Assembly: GCF_040783975.1 (NCBI RefSeq)
Contig: NZ_CP160631.1
Location: 1,674,001 to 1,738,000, forward strand
Length of the DNA stretch: 64,000 bases
Direction of reading: 5' to 3'
Origin: Pantoea sp. Ep11b
GTDB taxonomy: Bacteria > Pseudomonadota > Gammaproteobacteria > Enterobacterales > Enterobacteriaceae
This document shows positions 1 through 12,460 of this stretch, one piece after another; the first letter of the stretch is position 1, and every line of letters begins with the position of its first letter. The position numbers and the translations under genes are program-made. The notes below the pieces were generated by a model. That model was not told where the DNA came from. It made no database searches and worked only from the letters and a program-made list of their open reading frames with translations.

Positions 1-3000
1 GTGGTGACAACCTGTGGTATGGCGGCGCTGAATGCCGATGATATCTGGTACTTCGCCTCCGGCGGCGTGATTGGCAGTCTGGTCAGTAATGCCATCGCCC
101 CGTGGTTCAGCCCGGCGGGCGGCACGCTGATGCTGCTCTGCGTCTGGGCGGCGGGCATCACGCTCTATACCGGCTGGTCATGGCTTACCATTGCCGAGCG
201 GATTGGTGGCGTGGTGATGGGCGTACTGACGTTTGCCAGTAACCGCTCACGTCACGATGAGCCGTGGCAGGAAGAGGATGACGAGCGCGATACGCGTGAA
301 TATGCCGATCTGCCTGAGATGAGCGGGGCGGATCAGGACGACGATGTCCTGCTCTCTGCGCCGCGCGCGGCGTCACAGCCCGATCCGCTGCTGGCGAAAG
401 CCGCCGCAGCAACCAGCGCCGCCGTCGCAGCGACCACCGAAGCGGCTGGCGTCGCACCTGCCGTCGCCGCTCCGGCTGCTGCGGGCACACCTGCGCCTGC
501 GGCTGTGGATACCGCGCCAGCGCCGGTTGCGGCAACCACACCAGCCCCGGTTGCCCCTGCTGCCGCTATTCCTGCCTCGCAGCCTGTGACTGCCGCCGGG
601 CAGAGTGCGCCTGCGTCTTACAGTGCTCCAGCGGCTGCACCGAGCGCACCCGAACCTTACACTGCGCCAGTGGCTGCGGAAGCACCCGAACCTTACCGCG
701 CGCCGTCAGCAGCGCAGACTGCATCTGCTCCGGCAACCTCTCCGCCGCTTTATCATTTCGAAATGCCGGACGAGGCACCCGCCGCGCCAGCGTTCAGTGC
801 TTATGACGATGATGAGCCCCGGATGGGCAACTGGCGGGATGCGACTGCGGTCCCTGCCGCCGCGACCGCAACAGCGGCCGCAGCCGCATCGGCCACACGA
901 ACTGCGCCTGTGTTTGACTTAGCCCCTGAAACCCCGGTTAATCCGCAGGTTAAACAGGGCATCGGTCCAGCATTACCACGCCCTAACCCGGTCAAACTGC
1001 CTACCCGCCGCGAACTGGCTTCGTACGGTATCAAGCTGCCGTCTCAGCGCATGGCAGAAGAGAAAGCCCGGGCGGAAGAGCGTGAATCAGCACCGGCAGA
1101 GAGTCAGACTTCGGTTGCTGAGGCTGAAGAGGCGCAGCAGCAGGCTGAACTGCGCCAGGCCTTCCAGTCTGAACAGCAGCAGCGTTACGGCACCAGCTGG
1201 CAGCAGGATGAGGAAGAGGAGCAGGATGCACAGCAGCAGGATGCGCTGGCGCGTCAGTTTGCTGAGCAGCAACAGCAGCGCTATCAGCCTGACGTGAAGA
1301 AAGAGCCGGTACTCAATATCGATACCGCCTCTGCGTTTGATTTTTCACCGATGAAAGATCTGGTGGATGATGGCCCGACCGAACCGCTGTTTACTATCGC
1401 GGCGACACCGGAACCGGAAGCGCCAGCGGTTTCACATGAGCCCTGGCAGCAGGTGAGCGAGGTTGCAGAACCTCAGGCTGCGGCTCAGGTGCCTGCGCCG
1501 ACCCATTTAGCCCCTGCGGAGCCCGTTTACCGTGCCCCGGCTGAACCCGCTTACAGTGCCCCGGCTGAACCCGCTTACCGGGCACCGGTCGCGCCCGCTG
1601 CAGCTGACTATACGACGCCTGCGTCTTCGTCTGCGTATGGTGCACCTGCCGCGCCTGAACCTGTTGAAGAAGCGAAGCCGTCACTGCATGACAGCCTGAT
1701 TCACCCGTTCCTGATGCGTCATGAACAGCCGCTGGAGAAACCCTCTACACCACTGCCTTCGCTGGATCTGCTGACCGCGCCTCCGGCAGAGGAAGAGCCG
1801 GTGGATATGTTCTCGCTGGAGCAGACTGCCCGTCTGGTCGAAGCGCGACTGGGCGATTATCGCGTGAAGGCGGAAGTCGTCGGTATCTCGCCCGGCCCGG
1901 TCATCACCCGGTTCGAGCTGGATCTGGCACCCGGTGTGAAAGCCGCGCGTATCTCCAATCTGTCGCGTGACCTGGCGCGTTCACTCTCCACCGTCGCCGT
2001 GCGCGTGGTAGAGGTGATCCCCGGAAAACCTTATGTGGGTCTGGAACTGCCGAACAAACATCGTCAGACCGTCTACCTGCGTGAAGTGCTGGACTGCCCT
2101 AAATTCCGCGATAACCCGTCACCGCTCTCTGTGGTGCTGGGTAAAGATATTGCCGGGCAGCCGGTCGTCGCCGATCTGGCCAAAATGCCGCACCTGCTCG
2201 TCGCCGGTACTACTGGTTCCGGTAAGTCTGTCGGCGTCAACGCTATGATTATCAGCATGCTCTACAAGGCCACGCCTGAAGAAGTGCGCTTCATCATGAT
2301 CGACCCGAAAATGCTGGAGCTGTCGGTCTATGAAGGCATTCCGCATCTGCTGACCGAAGTCGTCACGGACATGAAGGATGCGGCCAATGCGCTGCGCTGG
2401 AGTGTGGGTGAGATGGAGCGTCGTTATAAGCTGATGTCAGCCCTGGGCGTGCGTAATCTGGCGGGCTACAACGAAAAAGTAGAGCAGGCAGAGGCGATGG
2501 GTCGTCCGATTCCCGATCCGTTCTGGAAGCCGGGCGACAGCATGGATATGACGCCGCCGGTGCTGGAAAAACTGCCTTACATCGTGGTGATGGTCGATGA
2601 GTTTGCTGACCTGATCATGGCCGTGGGCAAAAAGGTTGAAGAGCTGATTGCGCGTCTGGCACAGAAAGCCCGAGCCGCCGGTATCCACCTTGTGCTGGCG
2701 ACCCAGCGTCCTTCGGTGGATGTGATTACCGGGTTGATCAAAGCGAACATCCCGACGCGTATCGCCTTTACCGTCTCCAGCAAAATTGACTCCCGTACCA
2801 TTCTCGATCAGGGCGGTGCCGAATCTCTGCTGGGCATGGGTGACATGCTCTATATGCCGCCGAACTCCTCCCTGCCGATTCGCGTTCACGGTGCATTTGT
2901 GCGTGACCAGGAAGTGCATGCCGTGGTGCAGGACTGGAAAGCCCGTGGCCGACCACAATATATCGACAGCATTACCGCAGGCGAAGAGAGCGAAAGCGCG

Positions 3001-3225
3001 GGGGGGATGGACAGTGATGAAGAGCTGGATCCGCTGTTTGATCAGGCCGTCAGCTTTGTGATCGATAAACGCCGGGCGTCGATTTCAGGCGTTCAGCGTC
3101 AGTTCCGCATCGGTTACAACCGCGCGGCGCGTATCATTGAGCAGATGGAAGCGCAGGGTATCGTCTCTGCACCTGGCCACAACGGCAACCGTGAAGTGCT
3201 GTCGCCTCCGCCGCACGATATGTAG
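1..3225 (+). CDS. ftsK: DNA translocase FtsK (5' end outside window)
   Basis: FtsK is a septal ATPase that pumps chromosome ends toward dif and activates XerCD. The reading frame is open from base 1; alignment from memory with the roughly 1,330-residue E. coli protein suggests about 120 N-terminal residues, including the first membrane helices, are outside the window. Visible parts in order: the last hydrophobic helices (about residues 12-60 of the visible portion), a very long Ala/Pro/Gln/Glu-rich linker (about 90-590), the motor domain with Walker A GTTGSGKS near residue 735 and Walker [10 protein letters not shown] near 862, and the C-terminal winged-helix gamma domain (about 1007-1074, [16 protein letters not shown]) that reads KOPS. 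The linker differs from E. coli in being AP-rich rather than QP-rich, which is normal for this fast-evolving part. lolA follows, as in E. coli. Confidence 0.97.
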   Translation: MVTTCGMAALNADDIWYFASGGVIGSLVSNAIAPWFSPAGGTLMLLCVWAAGITLYTGWSWLTIAERIGGVVMGVLTFASNRSRHDEPWQEEDDERDTREYADLPEMSGADQDDDVLLSAPRAASQPDPLLAKAAAATSAAVAATTEAAGVAPAVAAPAAAGTPAPAAVDTAPAPVAATTPAPVAPAAAIPASQPVTAAGQSAPASYSAPAAAPSAPEPYTAPVAAEAPEPYRAPSAAQTASAPATSPPLYHFEMPDEAPAAPAFSAYDDDEPRMGNWRDATAVPAAATATAAAAASATRTAPVFDLAPETPVNPQVKQGIGPALPRPNPVKLPTRRELASYGIKLPSQRMAEEKARAEERESAPAESQTSVAEAEEAQQQAELRQAFQSEQQQRYGTSWQQDEEEEQDAQQQDALARQFAEQQQQRYQPDVKKEPVLNIDTASAFDFSPMKDLVDDGPTEPLFTIAATPEPEAPAVSHEPWQQVSEVAEPQAAAQVPAPTHLAPAEPVYRAPAEPAYSAPAEPAYRAPVAPAAADYTTPASSSAYGAPAAPEPVEEAKPSLHDSLIHPFLMRHEQPLEKPSTPLPSLDLLTAPPAEEEPVDMFSLEQTARLVEARLGDYRVKAEVVGISPGPVITRFELDLAPGVKAARISNLSRDLARSLSTVAVRVVEVIPGKPYVGLELPNKHRQTVYLREVLDCPKFRDNPSPLSVVLGKDIAGQPVVADLAKMPHLLVAGTTGSGKSVGVNAMIISMLYKATPEEVRFIMIDPKMLELSVYEGIPHLLTEVVTDMKDAANALRWSVGEMERRYKLMSALGVRNLAGYNEKVEQAEAMGRPIPDPFWKPGDSMDMTPPVLEKLPYIVVMVDEFADLIMAVGKKVEELIARLAQKARAAGIHLVLATQRPSVDVITGLIKANIPTRIAFTVSSKIDSRTILDQGGAESLLGMGDMLYMPPNSSLPIRVHGAFVRDQEVHAVVQDWKARGRPQYIDSITAGEESESAGGMDSDEELDPLFDQAVSFVIDKRRASISGVQRQFRIGYNRAARIIEQMEAQGIVSAPGHNGNREVLSPPPHDM

Positions 3226-3252
3226 CAAGCGATATATTTTGAAACATGATTC

Positions 3253-3284
3253 AATGAGCCAGTTTCGACTGGCTCATTGTTTTC
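3253..3284 (+). terminator. Hairpin between ftsK and lolA, likely terminator
   Basis: An 11-bp perfect stem (AATGAGCCAGT / ACTGGCTCATT) closes a TTCG tetraloop 28 bases after the ftsK stop and is followed by GTTTTC. The stem and the UUCG-type loop are strong, but the T tract is short, so it may only partly terminate ftsK transcription. Confidence 0.6.
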
Positions 3285-3403
3285 AGGGGGCTAACCCCCA
3301 TATTTTAATCAGCTTTCGGTTTTTTCCTCTGTTCTGATGGCGGAACGGCGACCAGGCTTAATGCAGTAATCGATGGGAACGTTTAAATAAGGAATTGCAG
3401 CAG

Positions 3404-4015
3404 ATGAAACTACGCGTAATCGCTCTGGGCCTGTTGGCCACCTTTTCTTCAGCCAGCGTTCTGGCTGATGCTTCCAGTGACCTGCAACAGCGTCTTAACA
3501 AGGTCAGCAGCTTCCATGCCAGCTTCACGCAAAAAGTGACCGACAGCAGCGGCGCTAACGTTCAGGATGGCGAAGGCGAACTGTGGGTGAAACGTCCCAG
3601 CCTGTTTAACTGGCATATCACTGCACCAGATGAAAGCATCATCATCTCCGACGGCAAATCGCTGTGGTTCTACAATCCGTTTGTTGAGCAGGCGACCGTC
3701 AGCCTGTTGCAGAATGCGACCAGCAACACGCCGTTTATGCTGATTGCCCGCAACCAGTCAAACGACTGGAAGCAGTACAACATCAAACAGCAGGGTGACA
3801 ACTTCGAGCTGACGCCGAAAAACAGCGACGGCAATCTGAAGCAGTTCACTATCCAGGTTACGCCTGGCGGCACCATTAATCGCTTCAGCGCGATTGAACA
3901 GGATGGTCAGCGCAGCGACTACCAGCTGAAGAGCCAGCAGAACGGGGCTATCAGCCCGGATAAATTTACGTTCACACCGCCTAAAGGCGTCACGGTGGAC
4001 GACCAACGTCAGTGA
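3404..4015 (+). CDS. lolA: Outer-membrane lipoprotein carrier protein LolA
   Basis: Periplasmic chaperone that takes outer-membrane lipoproteins from LolCDE and passes them to LolB. The 203-residue product has the E. coli length and begins with a Sec signal peptide (about residues 1-21, ending SVLA before DASSD). The mature part contains the family-typical stretches [25 protein letters not shown] and the C-terminal [12 protein letters not shown]. The ATG at 3404 is preferred over the in-frame TTG at 3395 because it gives the canonical MK signal peptide start and keeps GGA of the ribosome site (3391-3393) at a usable distance. It is followed after 7 bases by rarA, so the two are probably cotranscribed. 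Confidence 0.96.
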   Translation: MKLRVIALGLLATFSSASVLADASSDLQQRLNKVSSFHASFTQKVTDSSGANVQDGEGELWVKRPSLFNWHITAPDESIIISDGKSLWFYNPFVEQATVSLLQNATSNTPFMLIARNQSNDWKQYNIKQQGDNFELTPKNSDGNLKQFTIQVTPGGTINRFSAIEQDGQRSDYQLKSQQNGAISPDKFTFTPPKGVTVDDQRQ

Positions 4016-4022
4016 GGTCACG

Positions 4023-5366
4023 GTGAGTAACCTGTCCCTGGATTTTTCCACCGAAAATTTCAAACCTCTGGCCGCGCGGATGCGGCCAGAAACATTGAAA
4101 CAGTACATTGGTCAGCAGCATCTGCTGGGCGCGGGCAAACCTCTGCCGCGCGCGATTGAAGCAGGGCACCTGCACTCAATGATCCTGTGGGGACCGCCCG
4201 GGACCGGCAAGACCACGCTGGCCGAGATCATCGCGCATTACGGTAACGCCGATGTGGAGCGCATCTCGGCGGTGACTTCTGGCGTAAAAGAGATCCGTGA
4301 GGCGATCGAACGCGCCCGGCAGAACAAACATGCCGGGCGGCGCACCATCCTGTTTGTGGACGAGGTGCATCGTTTTAACAAAAGCCAGCAGGATGCCTTT
4401 TTACCGCACATCGAAGATGGCACCATCACCTTTATTGGTGCGACCACCGAAAACCCCTCGTTTGAACTCAACTCGGCTTTGCTGTCGCGCGCTCGCGTCT
4501 ACCTGCTTAAATCCCTGACGCAGGCGGATATTGAGCAGGTGCTGGATCAGGCGATGCAGGACAAAACCCGTGGGTATGGCGACAGTGACATCGTGCTGCC
4601 GGAGAATACGCGCCGGATGATCGCTGAACTGGTCAACGGCGATGCCCGCCGGGCGCTGAATACGCTGGAGATGATGGCGGACATGGCGGAAGCCGACGCC
4701 ACCGGCCAGCGACAGCTGACGCCGCAGTTGCTCAATGAAGTGTCGGGTGAGCGCGCTGCGCGCTTTGATAACAAGGGCGACCGTTTCTACGATCTCATCT
4801 CGGCGCTGCACAAATCGGTGCGTGGCTCCGCACCCGACGCGGCGCTTTACTGGTATGCACGAATCATTACCGCAGGCGGCGACCCGCTCTATGTCGCGCG
4901 ACGGTTGCTGGCTATTGCTTCAGAAGATGTTGGCAATGCCGATCCCCGCGGGATGCAGGTGGCGATTGCGGCCTGGGATTGCTTCACGCGCGTGGGACCG
5001 GCAGAAGGGGAGCGCGCGATTGCGCAGGCGATTGTTTATCTGGCCTGCGCACCGAAAAGTAACGCCGTCTACACCGCCTTCAAGGCCGCGATGCGCGATG
5101 CGCGCGACCATCCCGATTACGATGTGCCGGAACATCTGCGCAATGCGCCGACGAAGCTCATGAAAGAGATGGGGCTGGGTAAAGAGTACCGTTACGCGCA
5201 TGATGAAACCCATGCCTACGCCGCGGGCGAAGTCTATTTTCCCCAGGCGCTGGCCGGTGCGCGCTATTACACCCCGACCACGCGCGGACTGGAGGGTAAG
5301 ATTGGCGAAAAGCTAAGCTGGCTGGCTGAGCAGGATCAAAATAGCCCGACAAAACGCTACCGCTGA
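4023..5366 (+). CDS. rarA: Replication-associated recombination ATPase RarA (MgsA)
   Basis: AAA+ ATPase of the clamp-loader-like RarA/Mgs1/WRNIP1 family that acts at stalled replication forks. The 447-residue product carries Walker A GPPGTGKT (residues 57-64), Walker B ILFVDEV (about 109-115), and the sensor-1 region [21 protein letters not shown], then the C-terminal tetramerisation part ([15 protein letters not shown] onward). Start is GTG at 4023, preceded by GAGG in the end of lolA. The order lolA-rarA-serS is the common enterobacterial arrangement. Confidence 0.96.
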   Translation: MSNLSLDFSTENFKPLAARMRPETLKQYIGQQHLLGAGKPLPRAIEAGHLHSMILWGPPGTGKTTLAEIIAHYGNADVERISAVTSGVKEIREAIERARQNKHAGRRTILFVDEVHRFNKSQQDAFLPHIEDGTITFIGATTENPSFELNSALLSRARVYLLKSLTQADIEQVLDQAMQDKTRGYGDSDIVLPENTRRMIAELVNGDARRALNTLEMMADMAEADATGQRQLTPQLLNEVSGERAARFDNKGDRFYDLISALHKSVRGSAPDAALYWYARIITAGGDPLYVARRLLAIASEDVGNADPRGMQVAIAAWDCFTRVGPAEGERAIAQAIVYLACAPKSNAVYTAFKAAMRDARDHPDYDVPEHLRNAPTKLMKEMGLGKEYRYAHDETHAYAAGEVYFPQALAGARYYTPTTRGLEGKIGEKLSWLAEQDQNSPTKRYR

Positions 5367-5388
5367 AACAGACGTTACGGTAATGTGA

Positions 5389-6750
<1,362 letters not shown>

Positions 6751-6766
6751 GCGATACCGACACGCT

Positions 6767-6792
6767 AAACCCGGCTCCGGCCGGGTTTTTTT
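6767..6792 (+). terminator. serS Rho-independent terminator
   Basis: Stem AAACCCGGC / GCCGGGTTT with TCCG loop followed by a run of T residues, 16 bases after the serS stop codon. Confidence 0.9.
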
Positions 6793-7068
6793 ATGCGGAC
6801 GGAACGCTGTGACCCGTCGAGCCAGACCAGAATTTATCACAAATAAACGTTATCGATATCAGACCCGCCCAAACGCTTAAAAATCTCATTTTTCATAGAG
6901 ATAGCAATTAACCTCCCAATAGTTATAACGTTTGTAACCCACTGAAGATTAGTAAATTAAATTGTCGGGCAGCAAAATGTGCTGCGGTTAAATGTCGCCC
7001 ATTGACTTTAAATAAGCGGATGGCAAACTGCGCGCAATTTCCTTTATCTGCTCTGGTTTTTATCCTCT
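6793..7068. other. Intergenic region serS-ycaD; no gene seen
   Basis: AT-rich spacer between the serS terminator and ycaD. In E. coli the dmsABC operon and other genes lie here; no remnant of a dms reading frame is visible. The ycaD promoter must be in this stretch. A TTGACT hexamer at 7002-7007 has no convincing -10 partner, so I do not call a promoter. Confidence 0.6.
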
Positions 7069-8220
7069 ATGTCAACCTGGTCACGCCCCGTGATATTTCT
7101 GCTTTGCGGCCTGATGTTAATGACCGTCGCCATCGCCGTGCTGAATACGCTGGTTCCTCTGTGGCTGACCCATGATCTTCTGACAACCTGGCAGGTCGGC
7201 ATCGTCAGTTCCGCCTATTACACCGGAAATCTTGCCGGTACGCTGCTGGCGGGGTGGCTGATCAGTCGGTACGGTTTTAATCGCAGCTACTACCTGGCGA
7301 CCGGGCTTTTTGCGCTGGCAACGGTGTGTCTGGCGATGATGCAGGGGTTCTGGATATGGAGCACGCTGCGTTTTATGGCGGGCGCAGGCTGTGCGCTGAT
7401 GTGGGTGGTGGTGGAGAGCGCACTGCTTTGCAGCGGTACCGTCCGTAATCGTGGACGGCTGCTGGCAGCTTATATGATTGTTTATTACCTGGGCACCGTT
7501 GCCGGTCAGCTGCTGGTCAGCAGGCTTTCTACTGAGCTGCTGAGCGTGATCCCCTGGGTCACTGCGCTGGTGCTGTGCGCGGTATTACCGCTGGTCTTTA
7601 CCCGGGTTTCCGCCAGTGGTGAAGCGGCGGAAGCGGCCCCGACGCGTATCTGGCCGATGCTTCGTCGCCGCAGTTCACGCCTGGGTATCAATGGCTGCAT
7701 TATTTCCGGCATCGTTTTAGGCTCACTCTATGGCCTGATGCCGCTCTACCTGTCACATCAGGGCATGAGCGATGCGAATGTTGGTTACTGGATGGCACTG
7801 CTGGTGAGTTCAGGGATTGTCGGACAGTGGCCGGTAGGACGTCTGGCCGATCGCTTTGGCCGTATGCTGGTGCTGCGTGTGCAGGTCTTTGTGGTCATCC
7901 TCGGCGCGATGGCGATGTTAAGCAATGCCGCCATGGCTCCGGCCCTGTTTGTTCTGGGGCTGGCGGGCTTTACGCTCTATCCGGTGGCGATGTCTTGGGC
8001 GTGTGAAACCGTGGCACATCACGAGCTGGTCGCAATGAACCAGGCGTTACTGATGAGTTATACCGTGGGCAGCCTGCTCGGCCCGGCCATGACCTCGGTG
8101 CTGATGCAGAACTATTCTGATCGCCTGCTGTTTGTGATGATCGCCGCGGTGTCGCTGATCTATCTGGTGATGCTGCTGCGCAAAGCGGATCAGCATGCTA
8201 CACCGGTGGCGCATGCCTGA
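7069..8220 (+). CDS. ycaD: Major facilitator superfamily transporter YcaD
   Basis: Inner-membrane transporter of unknown substrate. The 383-residue product has about twelve hydrophobic segments and matches E. coli YcaD (382 residues) throughout, for example [69 protein letters not shown] (the MFS loop motif between helices) and [11 protein letters not shown]. The start at 7069 gives the conserved MSTW beginning. It stands alone between a terminator upstream and a bidirectional terminator shared with pflA, so it is monocistronic. Substrate specificity cannot be told from the sequence. Confidence 0.93.
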   Translation: MSTWSRPVIFLLCGLMLMTVAIAVLNTLVPLWLTHDLLTTWQVGIVSSAYYTGNLAGTLLAGWLISRYGFNRSYYLATGLFALATVCLAMMQGFWIWSTLRFMAGAGCALMWVVVESALLCSGTVRNRGRLLAAYMIVYYLGTVAGQLLVSRLSTELLSVIPWVTALVLCAVLPLVFTRVSASGEAAEAAPTRIWPMLRRRSSRLGINGCIISGIVLGSLYGLMPLYLSHQGMSDANVGYWMALLVSSGIVGQWPVGRLADRFGRMLVLRVQVFVVILGAMAMLSNAAMAPALFVLGLAGFTLYPVAMSWACETVAHHELVAMNQALLMSYTVGSLLGPAMTSVLMQNYSDRLLFVMIAAVSLIYLVMLLRKADQHATPVAHA

Positions 8221-8232
8221 GGGCTGAAACAT

Positions 8233-8258
8233 AAAAAGGGAGCTCAGGCTCCCTTTTT
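8233..8258. terminator. Bidirectional terminator between ycaD and pflA
   Basis: Stem AAAAAGGGAGC / GCTCCCTTTTT with TCAG loop. A and T tracts on either side let it serve the convergent genes ycaD and pflA. Confidence 0.93.
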
Positions 8259-8270
8259 GCGGTTAAGACG

Positions 8271-9011
8271 TCAATACATCACTTCATGGCCATAGCTGGC
8301 GAGAATATTTTTTACCCGCTCCATGGTCTCTTTGTTCGGTGGTTTGACCCCCTCCAGTTTGTACTCTTCACCCATCGCGATCCATTTGTGTTTACCCAGC
8401 TCGTGGTAGGGCAGCAGCTCAATTTTCTCTACGTTTTCCATATCCCGCGTGAACTCGCCCAGACGGTGCGCCGTGTCATCATCATCGGAATAACCTGGCA
8501 CCACGACAAAACGGATCCAGGTGCGTTTTCCCTTTTTCTGCAGGTAGCGGGCAAAGTCCAGCGTACGGTGATTGGAGACGCCAACCAGAATCTGATGGAC
8601 ATCATCATTCATCTGCTTCAGGTCGAGCATCACTAAATCTGTCACGTCGAGCAGTTCATCGATCACCGGGTCGTAACGGCGGACAAAGCCGTTGGTGTCG
8701 AGGCAGGTATGGATGCCTTCTGCTTTACAGGCGCGGAACCAGTCGCGGACAAATTCAGCCTGAAGAATCGCTTCTCCTCCTGATGCCGTTACGCCGCCAC
8801 CCGAGGCGTTCATAAAGTGGCGATAGGAGAGCACGTCGGCCATCAGCGCGTCGACGCTGATCTCTTTGCCGCCGTGGGTATCCCAGGTATCGCGATTGTG
8901 GCAGTAGAGGCAGCGCATCAGGCAGCCCTGGAAGAAGGTGATGAAACGGATGCCGGGACCATCGACGGTTCCGCAGGATTCAAATGAGTGGATACGACCG
9001 TTAACTGACAT
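8271..9011 (-). CDS. pflA: Pyruvate formate-lyase 1 activating enzyme
   Basis: Radical SAM enzyme that makes the glycyl radical on PflB under anaerobic conditions, using a 4Fe-4S cluster and S-adenosylmethionine. The cluster motif CX3CX2C is visible as [11 protein letters not shown] near residue 30, followed by the glycine-rich [12 protein letters not shown] segment that contacts SAM. The start at 9011 ([20 protein letters not shown]) gives 246 residues, the E. coli length; the frame stays open 150 bases further upstream but that part is a spacer carrying a hairpin and is not family-like. Its partner pflB lies 162 bp upstream on the same strand. Confidence 0.96.
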   Translation of the reverse strand: MSVNGRIHSFESCGTVDGPGIRFITFFQGCLMRCLYCHNRDTWDTHGGKEISVDALMADVLSYRHFMNASGGGVTASGGEAILQAEFVRDWFRACKAEGIHTCLDTNGFVRRYDPVIDELLDVTDLVMLDLKQMNDDVHQILVGVSNHRTLDFARYLQKKGKRTWIRFVVVPGYSDDDDTAHRLGEFTRDMENVEKIELLPYHELGKHKWIAMGEEYKLEGVKPPNKETMERVKNILASYGHEVMY

Positions 9012-9130
9012 TGCGATGTTTTCTCCAGTAGGTCTGCCGGGACAGACGGCGCAATCTCTGTTGCGCTCAGGGCAGGAAATCGATTCTGGTAGGCACCCCG
9101 AAAAGATGACGACCAGAACAGACTTTTTAA

Positions 9131-9158
9131 ATAAAAGGCTCCGCGAGGAGCCTTTTAT
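9131..9158 (-). terminator. pflB-pflA intercistronic hairpin, likely pflB terminator
   Basis: A 12-bp perfect stem (ATAAAAGGCTCC / GGAGCCTTTTAT) with a 4-base loop begins 15 bases after the pflB stop and is followed on the minus strand by TTTAAAAAG. It probably ends or trims most pflB mRNA, which would leave pflA at lower expression than its very abundant substrate enzyme. Confidence 0.8.
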
Positions 9159-9173
9159 CACTCAGAACGGTGA

Positions 9174-11456
9174 TTACAGGGACTGTGTGAAGGTACGGGT
9201 AATCACATCCTGCTGCTGCTCTTTGGTCAGCGAGTTAAAGCGTACAGCGTAACCGGAGACGCGAATGGTCAGCTGTGGATATTTTTCCGGATGCTCCATC
9301 GCGTCCAGCAGCATCTCACGGTTCATCACGTTGACGTTAAGGTGCTGACCGCCTTCGATGCTGGCTTCGTGATGGAAGTAACCATCCATCAGACCGGCAA
9401 GGTTGGTTTTACGCACGTTGTCATCTTTACCCAGCGCGTTTGGCACGATAGAGAAGGTGTAGGAGATACCATCTTTCGCATAAGCAAACGGCAGTCTGGC
9501 AACGGATGTCAGCGAGGCTACGGCGCCTTTCTGGTCGCGGCCATGCATCGGGTTAGCACCGGGTCCAAATGGCGCACCCGCGCGGCGTCCGTCCGGGGTA
9601 TTACCGGTTTTCTTACCATAAACCACGTTGGAGGTAATGGTCAGAACAGACTGTGTTGGAACAGCATTGCGATAGGTGGTCAGCTGCTGAATTTTCTTCA
9701 TGAAGCGTTCAACCAGATCACAGGCCAGGTCATCCACCCGTGGGTCGTTGTTACCGAACTGCGGATATTCGCCTTCGATATCAAAGTCGATAGCCAGGCC
9801 ATCTTCGTCACGTACTGGTTTCACTTTGGCATATTTAATGGCAGAGAGTGAGTCTGCAGCCACGGAGAGACCGGCGATACCGCAGGCCATGGTGCGGTAA
9901 ACATCGCGATCGTGTAAGGCCATCAGTGACGCTTCATAGCTGTATTTATCATGCATGTAGTGAATGATGTTCAGTGAAGTCACATACTGCTTGGCCAGCC
10001 AGTCCATGAAGTGGTCCATACGCGCCATGACGGTATCGAAATCCAGCACGTCGTCGCTGATTTTGTCACCTTTTGGTCCAACCTGCATTTTCAGCTTCTC
10101 ATCCACGCCGCCGTTGATTGCGTAGAGCAGGGTTTTTGCCAGGTTGGCGCGGGCGCCAAAGAACTGCATCTGTTTGCCGACGACCATCGGGCTTACGCAG
10201 CAGGCGATGGCGTAGTCATCGTTATCGAAATCAGGGCGCATAAGGTCATCGTTCTCATACTGCAGGGATGAGGTGTCGATAGAGACCTTAGCGGCATATT
10301 TTTTGAAATTAACCGGCAGTTTTTCAGACCACAGAATGGTCATGTTCGGCTCAGGTGAAGGCCCCATGGTGTAGAGGGTGTTCAGGAAGCGGAACGTGCT
10401 TTTTGAGACCAGGGTACGGCCATCGACGCCCATACCGGCCAGGGATTCTGTCGCCCAGATAGGGTCGCCTGAGAACAGCTCATCATATTCCGGCGTACGC
10501 AGGAAACGCACCATACGCAGTTTCATGACCAGATGGTCAATCAGTTCCTGTGCCTGCTCTTCGGTCAGCTTACCGGCTTTGAGGTCACGTTCGATGTAAA
10601 CATCGAGGAAGGTCGAGACGCGGCCGAAGGACATCGCCGCACCGTTCTGTGATTTCACTGCGGCCAGGTAGCCGTAGTAAGTCCACTGCACGGCTTCCAT
10701 CGCATTGGTTGCCGGGCCGGAAATATCGTGACCATATTTTGCCGCCATCTCTTTGATCTGCGCCAGCGCACGATGCTGATCGGAGATCTCTTCACGCAGA
10801 CGGATAGTGGCTTCCAGATTGACGCCGTTCTCTAAATCCTGCTGCAGTGAGGTGAACTGAGCGAATTTATCGGCCATCAGGAAGTCGATGCCGTATAACG
10901 CCACACGACGATAGTCGCCGATGATACGGCCACGGCCATAGGCGTCAGGCAGACCGGTCAGAATACCTGATTTACGGCAGCGCAGAATTTCAGGAGTGTA
11001 GACATCGAAGACGCCCTGGTTGTGGGTTTTACGGTACTCGGTGAAGATTTTTTTGAGTGAAGGATCAAGTTCACGGCCATAGACTTTGCAGGAGCCTTCA
11101 ACCATCTTGATGCCACCAAAAGGAATGATGGCACGTTTCAATGGTGCTTCAGTCTGCAGACCAACGATTTTTTCCAATGACTTGTTGATGTAACCGGCGT
11201 CGTGGGAAGTGATCGTTGAGGCGAGGTCGGTGTCAAAATCGACAGGAGCGTGAGTGCGGTTCTCAATTTTGATGCCTTCCAGCACGCTTTCCCACAGTCG
11301 GGTGGTCGCTTCAGTCGCGCCCGCCAGGAATGATTCATCACCTTCATAAGGGGTGTAGTTTTTCTGAATGAAGTCGCGCACGTTGACGCTATTCTGCCAT
11401 TCGCCTTCAGCAAATCCTTCCCATGCTGAAGCCAGTTTTGCATTAAGTTCGGTCAT
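9174..11456 (-). CDS. pflB: Formate C-acetyltransferase 1 (pyruvate formate-lyase)
   Basis: Glycyl-radical enzyme converting pyruvate and CoA to acetyl-CoA and formate, the main anaerobic pyruvate route. The 760-residue product equals the E. coli length. Catalytic Cys pair is seen in [10 protein letters not shown] (Cys418-Cys419 in E. coli numbering) and the C-terminal glycyl radical loop in [12 protein letters not shown] (Gly734 in E. coli). The start is the ATG at 11456 ([15 protein letters not shown]). It is preceded by focA on the same strand with a 71-bp gap and followed by pflA, the usual focA-pflB-pflA arrangement, so formate production and its membrane channel are made together. Confidence 0.98.
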   Translation of the reverse strand: MTELNAKLASAWEGFAEGEWQNSVNVRDFIQKNYTPYEGDESFLAGATEATTRLWESVLEGIKIENRTHAPVDFDTDLASTITSHDAGYINKSLEKIVGLQTEAPLKRAIIPFGGIKMVEGSCKVYGRELDPSLKKIFTEYRKTHNQGVFDVYTPEILRCRKSGILTGLPDAYGRGRIIGDYRRVALYGIDFLMADKFAQFTSLQQDLENGVNLEATIRLREEISDQHRALAQIKEMAAKYGHDISGPATNAMEAVQWTYYGYLAAVKSQNGAAMSFGRVSTFLDVYIERDLKAGKLTEEQAQELIDHLVMKLRMVRFLRTPEYDELFSGDPIWATESLAGMGVDGRTLVSKSTFRFLNTLYTMGPSPEPNMTILWSEKLPVNFKKYAAKVSIDTSSLQYENDDLMRPDFDNDDYAIACCVSPMVVGKQMQFFGARANLAKTLLYAINGGVDEKLKMQVGPKGDKISDDVLDFDTVMARMDHFMDWLAKQYVTSLNIIHYMHDKYSYEASLMALHDRDVYRTMACGIAGLSVAADSLSAIKYAKVKPVRDEDGLAIDFDIEGEYPQFGNNDPRVDDLACDLVERFMKKIQQLTTYRNAVPTQSVLTITSNVVYGKKTGNTPDGRRAGAPFGPGANPMHGRDQKGAVASLTSVARLPFAYAKDGISYTFSIVPNALGKDDNVRKTNLAGLMDGYFHHEASIEGGQHLNVNVMNREMLLDAMEHPEKYPQLTIRVSGYAVRFNSLTKEQQQDVITRTFTQSL

Positions 11457-11492
11457 AATATACCTGCCTTATATGAGGAGACTTTACGGTCG

Positions 11493-11514
11493 GGCACAGC
11501 TCTCGTTCTGTGCC
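11493..11514 (-). other. Stem-loop in the focA-pflB spacer
   Basis: Seven-bp stem GGCACAG / CTGTGCC with an 8-base loop, between the focA stop and the pflB start, with no T tract. It could stabilise or mark a processing point that allows much higher pflB than focA expression; this role is inference. Confidence 0.4.
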
Positions 11515-11527
11515 GTCAGATTCAGAA

Positions 11528-12388
11528 TCAGTGTGTCTGGCTGCCTTTGCGGAGATAGATAACCCAGTAGGTCAGCCCAACCAGCACGCCGCCGCCGATG
11601 ATGTTGCCGATCGTCACAGGAATCAGATTGTCGAGAATAAAGTGACTGACGGTAAGCGATGGAAACTGTGCAGCCGATGAGCCAGCAGCCTGCCAGAACT
11701 CCGGTGTCGCGAAGTCGCGGATGGTAATGGCGTAAGGGATAAGAAACATATTGGCGATGCTGTGTTCGAACCCGCTGGCGACAAACATGCCAACAGGCAG
11801 AATCATCACAACCAGCTTATCGGTCAGAGTCCGGCCTGAATAACTCATCCAGACGGCGAGGCAGACCAGCAGATTAGCCAGCGTGCCTAAACAGACCGCT
11901 TCCAGAAACGTGTGATGCATCTTGTGATCGGCGGTTTGCAGGACGTTCAGACCCCATGCGCCGTTTGCCACCATGTGCTGACCGGCGAACCACATCAGCG
12001 CCACAAAGAAGAGGGCGCCTGCAAGGTTACCGGCGTAGACGTTAATCCAGTTGCGGGCCAGCTGGCCCCAGCTGATGCGTCCACTGGCTTTGGCGACCAC
12101 GATTAGCACCGTAGAGGTGAAGAGGTCGGCACCGCAGACCACCACCAGCATCAGGCCGAGGGAGAAACAGACACCCCCAATCAGTTTGGCCAGACCGTAA
12201 GGCATCGCACCGCTGCCGGTGGTCGCTGTAATGTAAAATACGAACGCGATTGAGATAAATACGCCGGCGTTTATTGCCAGAAAGAAGGTGGTGAAGGGGG
12301 ACTTGGTGGCTTTATAGATACCGGCCTCTTCGGCCACTTTCGCCATTGCGGCGGGTAATAAAAGATTAAAAGGGTTGTCAGTTTTCAC
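11528..12388 (-). CDS. focA: Formate channel FocA
   Basis: Pentameric inner-membrane channel of the formate/nitrite transporter family, moving formate in and out during mixed-acid fermentation. The 286-residue product aligns fully with E. coli FocA (285). The gating residues Thr91 (LFTSTVLIVV) and His209 (SGFEHSIANMF) fall at exactly those positions here. Six membrane helices are evident. The start codon is GTG at 12386-12388, supported by an AGGAG ribosome site about 8 bases before it and by the matching N terminus (KTDNPFNLLLPAAM). It is the first gene of the focA-pflB operon behind an FNR-type promoter. Confidence 0.96.
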   Translation of the reverse strand: MKTDNPFNLLLPAAMAKVAEEAGIYKATKSPFTTFFLAINAGVFISIAFVFYITATTGSGAMPYGLAKLIGGVCFSLGLMLVVVCGADLFTSTVLIVVAKASGRISWGQLARNWINVYAGNLAGALFFVALMWFAGQHMVANGAWGLNVLQTADHKMHHTFLEAVCLGTLANLLVCLAVWMSYSGRTLTDKLVVMILPVGMFVASGFEHSIANMFLIPYAITIRDFATPEFWQAAGSSAAQFPSLTVSHFILDNLIPVTIGNIIGGGVLVGLTYWVIYLRKGSQTH

Positions 12389-12418
12389 ACTAACTTACTC
12401 CTGAAGTTGTCTGAAAAA

Positions 12419-12460
12419 ATACTAACAAAGGCGTAGTGGGTGGTAATTGATATAGATCAT
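12419..12460 (-). promoter_or_regulatory. FNR-dependent class II promoter of focA-pflB
   Basis: TTGATATAGATCAT at 12447-12460 matches the FNR consensus TTGATnnnnATCAA at 9 of 10 defined bases. A -10 hexamer TAGTAT (minus strand, 12419-12424) lies downstream so that a start near 12412 puts the FNR box centre at about -41.5, the standard class II activating position. The leader then carries AGGAG before the focA GTG. This fits the known anaerobic induction of pfl by FNR. Confidence 0.8.
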
